Notes under the pieces: model-generated
Databases searched by the model: none
What the model was told of the DNA's origin: nothing
Seen by the model: the letters and a program-made list of their open reading frames with translations, nothing else
Position numbers and translations under genes: made by a program
Source of the DNA: Afipia sp.
GTDB taxonomy: Bacteria > Pseudomonadota > Alphaproteobacteria > Rhizobiales > Xanthobacteraceae
Direction: 5' to 3'
Assembly (NCBI GenBank): GCA_026400415.1
Contig: JAPLPA010000071.1
Span: 1 to 11,051, forward strand
DNA: 11,051 bases
Shown: positions 5,207 to 11,051 of the stretch, piece after piece
Numbering within the stretch: the first letter of the stretch is position 1
Layout: every line of letters starts with the position of its first letter

Positions 5207-5793
5207 TCAACCCGCAGCGCGTTTCGGCGACGCGTCTTCGACAAGCTTGGGTGCCTTGGTGGCGAACTGCTCGTCCTGCGGCTTTGCCTCACCTGCGCCA
5301 TCAACCGCAAGCCCATCGGCGCGAGTGCGCGTTCCCACAATTCTCGCGCGGTCTCGCCCTTCTTGACGAAGCACCATTCCTGCGCCGCAATTGCACCGGC
5401 ATCCATGCGGTCGGCCAGATGATAAATTGTGCCGCCCGCAATCGGATCGCCTTCCTTGATGGTCCACTCGATTGCCGCTATGCCACGATGACGCGGTAAC
5501 AAGGATGGGTGATAGCCGATGCCGCCATGCTTTGCGACTTTCAGCGCAGCCTCGGTCACACGCGCATGGCTGTGGGCCGTGACAATCAAATCCGTGCCGG
5601 GCGCTATTTCATTCGCCTCGATTGTTTTGGGCGACGCCTGAACCACAACTTCGATTTTCGCCGCACGTGCAGCTGCTGCAAGACGATCCTCACCATCGGC
5701 AACAACCACCCGCACGATATCGACGCCGTGTGCGCGCAACATGTTGAACGTCTCAACGCCAAAATGGCGCGACCCTGCAAGCGTGATATTCAT
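5207..5793 (-). pseudogene. Formyltransferase-fold protein with a C-terminal frameshift
   Basis: The protein begins MNITLAGSRHFGVETFNMLR, a Rossmann-like start shared by methionyl-tRNA formyltransferase, GART and 10-formyl-THF hydrolase domains. The core motif GIGYHPSLLPRHRG carries catalytic His95, and HLADRMDAG carries Asp131. The Asn two residues before the His in Fmt/GART is Gly here. The IGYHPSLLPRHRG style is closer to the hydrolase domain of 10-formyl-THF dehydrogenase, so a formyl transferase or hydrolase of unknown substrate is likely. The frame is good to about V168 (5290), then becomes random and would run to 5134, across the convergent gene. Another frame supplies the expected tail GEAKPQDEQFATKAPKLVED, ending at TGA 5209-5207, so an indel lies near 5283-5315. 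Its start is 39 bases after the stop of the 528-residue gene, so the two are likely co-transcribed. Ribosome-binding site AGGG. Confidence 0.75.
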
Positions 5794-5832
5794 CGTGTCC
5801 CTGCCCCAAAAATTCTCATTGCCCTGAATTTC

Positions 5833-7419
5833 TTATTGTCCCCAAGCCGTAAAGGCTTCGTTGAACGCGCGTTCGCCGGGCGCGCCTTTCTCGACAGCGA
5901 TGATGGCACGGCGCTGGTTTGCGTAGACCACGGGAATATCGAACCATGAGCGCTCTTTCAGAAGCTGCAGATTGCGTGCCTTGTCGGCCTCGACATTCGA
6001 CAGGCCGACGAGGAAAAATCCGTCGGTGACTTTAACGGCGAGACCGGCAAGCGGCGTACCACGCGACTGCTCGTTCGATTTCATCAGCACGCCCGGCACA
6101 TTGGTAATGGTGGTACCGAAATCCGGCGGCAGAACGAATGTCAGCTCGGCAGTGTGGCTCGCAGGCAGCGATGCGTCGGCATTTCGGCGGATCGACAGCG
6201 TCATCTTGATCTTGCGTTCCGGAATTTCGATATCGGCCCGCACACCTATGTCAGCTGGTTGGCCAGCCGGCACCTTGACGGATTCGGTACGCCAGATCAC
6301 CGAGCCGACATATTGCTTGCCCTGCGGCGAATTCGGATCTTCGTCGTAAAGCACGACACGCTGGGCGACCGGCGCAACCGGCTGTCCGGCCTGACCGACA
6401 CGATCGGAAATCTTCGGACGCGCACCTGCCGCATCTTTCGTCGTGTCGTCGACCTGCGCTGACGGCTTCATTACAGCGCGCGCGAATTGATAGACTTTCG
6501 GGCCGACCCAGATTGCGCCACCGAGGGCGACAATCGCGAGCCCTGCAAAGATAGCCCCTTTGACGGGGAAGCCGCGCTTGACCTTGACAGCGCCGTCGCG
6601 TGACTCGCGCGTCGCGACACGAACGCGTCCATGATCGCCCTGATAGGCTTCCGCCTCTTCGAGCGACTCGTCGTAACTATAAGGCTCGGTACCGCCGTGT
6701 TGCGGATCGCTGTCGAGATCGCTGGCGCCGCGAGTTTGGCCGCCGGGCGGCGAAGAGGGCCGCCGCACGGTGCGATTTCCACCGCGCCCGAGGTCTTCTG
6801 CATCGGCCACAACGTCGCGCAGGCCGCGCACACCGGGCGTGGGACGTCCGTCGTCGAGCGAGCGGCGCGAGGCAGGTGAACCGGAACGCGATTCCCGCGT
6901 CCACTCATCCAGCATTTGCGTGTCGTTGCGGCGCGGCTCCGGTGATCGCAAATCGCGTGGCGGCGATGGACTTCGCGGCGGCTCAGCGCGCGGCAGTTCA
7001 TTGCGTGGGGGTGCATCGCCGCGCAAATTTCGCGCAGGCCTGGGTTCCGGTGCAAGCGGCAAAGCATCGGGACGCTCGCGGCCGGGTGCAGGCGGCAGTG
7101 GCGGACGCGGTGCGCGCACGCTGTCGCGCAAGGCATCGCCGGGACGCGGTGCATCGCGGCGAACCGGTGGCGGCGCCGAAGTGCGCGGCGCATCGGGGCG
7201 CGCTCGTTTGGCGGCATCCGCCTCGACACGGCGCACGGCTTCTTCCAGCGCCAGCCTCTCGCGCGTGATTTCGGCTTCGGACAATGCAGGCTGTACATTC
7301 CGCAACTGGCCAATCAACGCCGTCCGCGCGCGCTCATAAAGCGCACGACGGGTCTCGCCGCTGGCACTTGGGTCCAGTCCGGCAATGGCACGGGCTATGA
7401 GCGGGTAGTAGTCAGCCAT
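5833..7419 (-). CDS. Bitopic membrane protein with a long disordered Pro/Arg-rich cytoplasmic region
   Basis: This 528-residue protein has three parts. Residues 1-75 form an ordered, mostly helical head (MADYYPLIARAIAGLDPSAS, ALYERARTALIGQLR, ITRERLALEEAVRRVEADA). Residues 76-285 are low-complexity, rich in Pro, Arg, Ala, Ser and Asp, with an acidic Tyr/Glu segment near 244-262 (EPYSYDESLEEAEAYQ). One transmembrane helix follows at about 288-307 (KGAIFAGLAIVALGGAIWVG). Residues 355-528 look like a folded beta-rich extracytoplasmic domain (RVVLYDEDPNSPQGKQYVGS, FVLPPDFGTTITNVPGV, WFDIPVVYANQRRAIIAVEK). No cleavable signal is present, so N-in/C-out topology is expected. I recall similar hypothetical proteins in Bradyrhizobium relatives but no function. 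GAGG sits directly before the ATG. It lies 117 bases after purA and 39 bases before the formyltransferase gene. Confidence 0.88.
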   Translation of the reverse strand: MADYYPLIARAIAGLDPSASGETRRALYERARTALIGQLRNVQPALSEAEITRERLALEEAVRRVEADAAKRARPDAPRTSAPPPVRRDAPRPGDALRDSVRAPRPPLPPAPGRERPDALPLAPEPRPARNLRGDAPPRNELPRAEPPRSPSPPRDLRSPEPRRNDTQMLDEWTRESRSGSPASRRSLDDGRPTPGVRGLRDVVADAEDLGRGGNRTVRRPSSPPGGQTRGASDLDSDPQHGGTEPYSYDESLEEAEAYQGDHGRVRVATRESRDGAVKVKRGFPVKGAIFAGLAIVALGGAIWVGPKVYQFARAVMKPSAQVDDTTKDAAGARPKISDRVGQAGQPVAPVAQRVVLYDEDPNSPQGKQYVGSVIWRTESVKVPAGQPADIGVRADIEIPERKIKMTLSIRRNADASLPASHTAELTFVLPPDFGTTITNVPGVLMKSNEQSRGTPLAGLAVKVTDGFFLVGLSNVEADKARNLQLLKERSWFDIPVVYANQRRAIIAVEKGAPGERAFNEAFTAWGQ

Positions 7420-7536
7420 CCTCGTCCAGTTTGCGGGATTCTCAAGAACTTCCCGTATCTAAAAAGCATGATCGTGTCGGAAAACAGAGCGTCGGGTCCT
7501 GCCTTTTCGATCAGCCTTCAATCTGCCAGATTGTTC

Positions 7537-8829
7537 TCACGCCTCAAACGGATTCTGTACGAGAATAGTATCCTCGCGTTCCGGGCTGGTGGAAAGCAGT
7601 GCAATTGGGCAGCCAACAAGTTCCTCGACCCGGCGGACATACTTGATGGCCTGAGCGGGCAACTGCGCCCACGACCGCGCGTTCGCGGTCGGCTCTTTCC
7701 AGCCTTCGATGGTCTCGTAAATCGGCTTGACGCGCGCCTGCGCGCCCTCGCCTGCCGGCAAATGATCGATGGTTTTGCCATCGAGCTCATAGCCCACGCA
7801 GACATTGATCGTGTCGAAACCGTCGAGAATATCGAGCTTGGTCAGCGCAAGGCCGTTGATGCCGCTGGTGCGGGCCGTCTGGCGCACCAAAACAGCGTCA
7901 AACCAGCCGCAGCGGCGCGGACGGCCAGTATTGGTGCCGAATTCACGGCCGCGCTCACCGATTTTTTTTCCGATCTCATTGTCCTGCTCGGTCGGGAACG
8001 GCCCCTGTCCGACACGCGTGGTGTAGGCCTTGCAGATACCGAGCACATAACCCACCGCGCTCGGTCCCAAACCCGAGCCCGTAGCAGCCTGAGCCGCCAC
8101 TGTGTTGGACGATGTCACGTAGGGGTAGGTGCCGTGATCGACATCGAGCAGCGCGCCCTGTGCGCCTTCGAACAAAATGCGCTTACCTTCACGGCGCTTG
8201 TGATCGAGCAGATTCCAGACCGAGTCTGCGAACGGCAGGATTTGCGGCGCGATCGCCACGAGATCCTTCAGCATTGCGGCACCGTCGATTTCCGGCAGAT
8301 TGAGACCGCGGCGCAGCGCATTGTGATGCGCGAGCATGCGGTCGATCTTGTGCGGCAGCGTCTGCGGATCGGCGAGATCCATCAGACGGATTGCGCGGCG
8401 ACCGACTTTATCCTCGTAGGCAGGGACGATGCCGCGCTGCGTGGTGCCGATCGCGTTCGCCTTGTTGGCGTTCTCGCGGATCGAATCCAGTTCGCGATGC
8501 AGCGGCAGTATGAGTGTGACGTTTTCGGCGACGCGCAGATTGTCCGGCGTGATCGCAACACCCTGCCCGCGCAATTTTTCAAGCTCGGCGACGAATGCCT
8601 GCGGATCGAAAACCACTCCGTTGCCGATCACGGACAACTTCGACGACCGCAACACGCCCGAGGGCAGCAACGCCAGCTTGTATGTATTGCCATTGATGAC
8701 GAGCGTGTGGCCCGCATTGTGGCCACCCTGAAAGCGAACCACGATGTCCGCCTGTTCCGACAACCAATCGACGATCTTGCCTTTTCCCTCGTCGCCCCAT
8801 TGGGCGCCGACCACAACCACGTTGGCCAT
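7537..8829 (-). CDS. purA: Adenylosuccinate synthetase
   Basis: This 430-residue enzyme joins IMP and aspartate with GTP hydrolysis to give adenylosuccinate, the first committed step to AMP, in the cytosol. The start MANVVVVGAQWGDEGKGK carries the GTP P-loop GDEGKGK (12-18) with catalytic Asp13. FQGGHNAGHT (33-42) supplies His41. Further family blocks are GTTQRGIVPAYEDKVGRRAIR, LFEGAQGALLDVDHGTYPYV, SSNTVAAQAATGSG, TRVGQGPFPTE and TGRPRRCGWFDAV. Length equals the bacterial norm. The ribosome-binding site is AGGAG, 10 bases before the ATG. It is divergent from the EamA gene, with 219 bases between them, and points toward the 528-residue gene on the same strand. Sequence is intact with every motif present. 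Confidence 0.98.
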   Translation of the reverse strand: MANVVVVGAQWGDEGKGKIVDWLSEQADIVVRFQGGHNAGHTLVINGNTYKLALLPSGVLRSSKLSVIGNGVVFDPQAFVAELEKLRGQGVAITPDNLRVAENVTLILPLHRELDSIRENANKANAIGTTQRGIVPAYEDKVGRRAIRLMDLADPQTLPHKIDRMLAHHNALRRGLNLPEIDGAAMLKDLVAIAPQILPFADSVWNLLDHKRREGKRILFEGAQGALLDVDHGTYPYVTSSNTVAAQAATGSGLGPSAVGYVLGICKAYTTRVGQGPFPTEQDNEIGKKIGERGREFGTNTGRPRRCGWFDAVLVRQTARTSGINGLALTKLDILDGFDTINVCVGYELDGKTIDHLPAGEGAQARVKPIYETIEGWKEPTANARSWAQLPAQAIKYVRRVEELVGCPIALLSTSPEREDTILVQNPFEA

Positions 8830-9048
8830 TTCGAGACGATCTCCTGAAGGCGAAATTCAAGCTGAAACCCGGCATCTTGCGGCAGGGCTGCCCTCTTCAG
8901 GACGTACCATCGGATAACGGATGCGCGCATGGGACGCAAGCGCGAACGGGTATTGACGGCACCGACGATGTTCTCGCAAATGGCTGAAATTACATACGAA
9001 TTCCACATCGTCCAAATCGATATCCCCACCCTCTGACCAATCCTGAGA
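8830..9048. promoter_or_regulatory. Divergent intergenic region between purA and the first EamA gene
   Basis: These 219 bases must hold the promoters for purA (minus) and the EamA transporter (plus). A minus-strand pair TTGCGT/TATCCG with 17-base spacing lies near 8914-8942 and is a weak purA promoter candidate. GGCAG/CTGCC near 8880-8892 can form a short hairpin. I see no riboswitch-like structure and no clear PurR-type operator. Confidence 0.3.
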
Positions 9049-10005
9049 ATGTCCGCTTCCACCGCCCGATCTCCCTCGTCCTGGCTGATGAGCAAGCCTT
9101 ATTTGCTGCTGTCGCTGACCTCGCTGTTTTGGGCCGGCAACGTCGTGCTGGGCCGCTTCGTGGCGGGAAAAATTCCGCCGATGACGCTGTCGTTTATCCG
9201 CTGGAGTGCTGCGTTCCTGATCGTGCTGCCATTCGCGTGGAAGTATCTCGCAAAGGACTGGCCTGCGATCCGCAATCAGTTGGGATTGATGGTCGTGCTG
9301 TCGGTCACCGGCATCGCGGTCTTCAACTGCCTCGGCTATTGGAGCCTGCAATATACGCAGGCGCTCAACGCGCTGTTGCTGCAATCGACCGGGCCGCTGT
9401 TCGTGGCGCTGTTCGCGCTGGTGCTGTTCGGCATCCGACTGACACTCGCGCAGACCATCGGCATCGTGATTTCGATGATTGGCGTGCTCGTCATCCTGCT
9501 GCGCGGCGATGTGGAAACGCTCTCGTCGATCCAGTTCAACAAGGGCGACATCGGTTATACGCTCGCGCTCGCCATCTTCGGCTTGTATTCGGCACTCGCT
9601 GCAAAACGCCCGCTGATTCATCCGCTGTCGTTCCTTGCTTTCACGACGGGCTGTGGCGCGTTGTTCATCATCCCGTTAATTGCGTGGGAAATCCACAATG
9701 GTCAATTCATGACGGTCAGCGCCACCACGATGGCGGCGCTTGTGTATGTGGCGATTTTTCCGTCGACGCTCGCATACCTGTTTTTCAATCGCGGGATCGA
9801 ACTGATCGGGCCTAATCGTGCGGCACCGTTTTTCCATTTGATACCGGTGTTCGGCTCTGTACTGGCGATCGTGTTCCTGGGCGAACGGCCGCAGCTGTTT
9901 CATGTCGTCGGTTACGCGCTGGTACTGGCGGGGGTTTTCATCGCCGCGCGCCGCGCTTCCGCCGCAAGCAGTGGAAATCCGGTCGAGCCCGCACCGCCAA
10001 CGTAG
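9049..10005 (+). CDS. EamA-family (DMT superfamily) transporter, first of a tandem pair
   Basis: This 318-residue inner-membrane protein has ten predicted helices arranged as two EamA repeats, roughly residues 17-150 and 165-302. Family marks are SLFWAGNVVLGRF at the first helix, LQYTQALNALLLQSTGPLFV in helix 3-4, IGIVISMIGVLVILLRG closing repeat 1, and FPSTLAYLFFNRGIELIGP with PVFGSVLAIVFLGERP in repeat 2. DMT proteins of this type export or import small metabolites such as amino acids, but the substrate cannot be read from sequence. The start at 9049 gives the usual short tail before helix 1; the ribosome-binding site is weak (TCCTGAG), and the ATG at 9088 is a possible alternative. A paralogue follows in the same orientation after 111 bases. 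Confidence 0.93.
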   Translation: MSASTARSPSSWLMSKPYLLLSLTSLFWAGNVVLGRFVAGKIPPMTLSFIRWSAAFLIVLPFAWKYLAKDWPAIRNQLGLMVVLSVTGIAVFNCLGYWSLQYTQALNALLLQSTGPLFVALFALVLFGIRLTLAQTIGIVISMIGVLVILLRGDVETLSSIQFNKGDIGYTLALAIFGLYSALAAKRPLIHPLSFLAFTTGCGALFIIPLIAWEIHNGQFMTVSATTMAALVYVAIFPSTLAYLFFNRGIELIGPNRAAPFFHLIPVFGSVLAIVFLGERPQLFHVVGYALVLAGVFIAARRASAASSGNPVEPAPPT

Positions 10006-10061
10006 GCTTGCTTGCGATGTGATGGTCGCCTGACGCAACCGAGCAATCTTGCATTAGCGGT

Positions 10062-10095
10062 TGTGCGATGCAGATGATTTTGCGCAAATCGCACA
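10062..10095. promoter_or_regulatory. Inverted repeat TGTGCGAT/ATCGCACA with internal palindrome, candidate operator
   Basis: TGTGCGAT (10062-10069) and ATCGCACA (10088-10095) are perfect 8-bp arms with an 18-base spacer. The palindrome TTTGCGCAAA (10079-10088) lies within and touches the right arm. The element sits 22 bases before the start of the second EamA gene, in the only gap between the two paralogues. It may be an operator or a structured leader giving the second gene its own control. No U-run follows, so it is not a standard terminator. Confidence 0.35.
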
Positions 10096-10116
10096 GGCTT
10101 CCCGCACCAGACACAG

Positions 10117-11051
10117 ATGACCGTCTCCGCCCAATCCTCAAAAAAACAAACGCTCATCGGCAGGCTGTCGCATCAGCCTTATTTGTTGCTGAGCCTCACT
10201 TCGCTGTTCTGGGCCGGAAACATTGTGCTCGGCCGTTTCGTCGCGGGCCATGTGCCGCCCGTGACATTGTCTTGTATCCGCTGGGCCGGCGCGTTTCTGA
10301 TGATTTTACCGTTTGCGTGGCCCCATCTGCCGCGCGATTGGCGCACGATGAGAAAGCACATTCCCCTACTCGTTGTGTTGTCCGCAACAGGCTTTGCCGC
10401 CAACAACACGCTGTCCTATTGGGGACTGCAATATACGCAGGCACTGAATGCGCTGCTGATCCAGTCGTCAGGGCCGCTGTTCGTGGCGCTGTGGTCGCTG
10501 ATTTTATTCGGCGTGCGTCTGACGTTGGCGCAATCCATCGGGATCGTGATTTCGCTGATTGGCGTGCTCGTCATCATTTTGCGCGGGGATTTCGCCGCAT
10601 TGGCCGCCATCGAATTCAACAAAGGCGACCTGATGTTTATGTCGGCGTTGCTGGTGTTTGGAATTTACTCCGCGCTGATGCCGCGACGCCCGAAAATTCA
10701 CCAACTGTCGCTGATTACATTCACCACCGGTTGCGGTGCGGTGTTGTTGTTCCCTTTGACACTCTGGGAAATTTCGACCGGCTTTACGCTGACGTTCGAT
10801 GCGCAAAGCGTCTTCGCCATCGTCTACGTCATCATCTTTCCATCGACGCTGGCGTATCTGTTTTTCAATCGCGGCATCGAACTGATTGGGCCCAATAGCG
10901 CGGCACCCTTCTTCCATCTGGTGCCGGTGTTCGGCTCGGTGATGGCCATTATGTTTCTCGGCGAACAATTGCGGCTGTTTCACCTGATCGGATATGCGCT
11001 GGTGCTGGCAGGAATTTTTATCGCCTCGCGGCAGGCATCGGCCGCCACAAC
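10117..11051 (+). CDS. EamA-family transporter, second of a tandem pair, 3' end beyond the window
   Basis: The frame is open from ATG 10117 to the window end, giving 311 complete codons and no stop. It starts MTVSAQSSKKQTLIGRLSHQ, and helix 1 then repeats that of its neighbour (PYLLLSLTSLFWAGNIVLGR). It aligns with the upstream EamA protein along its whole length with almost no gaps, and roughly two-thirds of residues match by eye. Shared blocks include LQYTQALNALL, GPLFVAL, RLTLAQ, FPSTLAYLFFNRGIELIGPN and AAPFFHL. By comparison only about 5-15 residues should be missing. The ten-helix double repeat is complete. The ribosome-binding site is poor (ACACAG before ATG). Differences cluster in the loops and in repeat 2 near residues 205-240, where substrate choice could differ. 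It arose by tandem duplication that is not recent. Confidence 0.93.
   Translation, partial: MTVSAQSSKKQTLIGRLSHQPYLLLSLTSLFWAGNIVLGRFVAGHVPPVTLSCIRWAGAFLMILPFAWPHLPRDWRTMRKHIPLLVVLSATGFAANNTLSYWGLQYTQALNALLIQSSGPLFVALWSLILFGVRLTLAQSIGIVISLIGVLVIILRGDFAALAAIEFNKGDLMFMSALLVFGIYSALMPRRPKIHQLSLITFTTGCGAVLLFPLTLWEISTGFTLTFDAQSVFAIVYVIIFPSTLAYLFFNRGIELIGPNSAAPFFHLVPVFGSVMAIMFLGEQLRLFHLIGYALVLAGIFIASRQASAAT

Noticed and set aside
6600..7268. Arg/Ala-rich plus-strand frames opposite the 528-residue gene
   Set aside because: They are shadows of its low-complexity Pro/Arg region on the other strand.
7468..8847. 459-codon open frame antisense to purA
   Set aside because: It is the mirror of a perfectly conserved purA; long antisense frames are normal for GC-rich codon usage, and the product has no coherent domain.
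10068..10898. 276-codon plus-strand frame overlapping the second EamA gene
   Set aside because: The overlapping frame that starts at 10117 encodes a clear EamA protein to the window end; this one is rich in Arg, Ala and His with no motifs.
1..11051. CRISPR array, insertion sequence or prophage genes
   Set aside because: No regularly spaced repeats, transposase or integrase motifs, or phage structural genes were seen on either strand.

Overview
Organism: the window reads as chromosomal DNA of an alphaproteobacterium of the order Hyphomicrobiales (Rhizobiales), most likely the Bradyrhizobium/Rhodopseudomonas/Afipia group (Nitrobacteraceae). The grounds are the GC-rich coding style, an alphaproteobacterial RpoH, the style of several conserved hypothetical proteins, and a tRNA-Glu with encoded CCA. 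This placement is inference from protein resemblance; no search was run. Layout: (1) Positions 1-1540 hold a small two-helix membrane protein gene, a compact unannotated minus-strand unit (promoter, very strong Shine-Dalgarno, 17-codon ORF, two hairpins), an AT-rich PIN-domain nuclease gene that looks foreign, and tRNA-Glu(CTC), whose 3' end overlaps the end of the PIN gene. (2) Positions 1541-4040 are core genome: a small one-helix protein and an RluD-type pseudouridine synthase, divergent with start codons sharing one CATG, then rpoH (sigma-32), each of the last two followed by a clear intrinsic terminator. (3) Positions 4041-5793 hold four small genes, three of which carry a lesion: a small membrane protein with an in-frame TAA, a secreted protein with a one-base frameshift at a GGG run, and a formyltransferase with a frameshift near its C-terminus. 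Only the 72-residue gene between them is intact. (4) Positions 5794-8829 on the minus strand hold a 528-residue bitopic membrane protein with a long disordered N-terminal half, and purA. (5) Positions 9049-11051 hold two tandem EamA/DMT transporters, clearly paralogous, the second cut by the window edge. How it fits together: the informational and housekeeping genes (rluD, rpoH, purA, tRNA-Glu) are core. purA, the 528-residue gene and the formyltransferase read in one direction and may be partly co-transcribed. The accessory signal is concentrated in the PIN/tRNA-Glu segment, which looks like the remnant of an insertion at a tRNA 3' end, and in the minus-strand micro-unit beside it. I see no CRISPR array, insertion sequence, phage gene or classical operon-borne defence system. 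The three lesions within about 1.1 kb are either real gene decay or base-calling errors, and that should be settled before their biology is interpreted.
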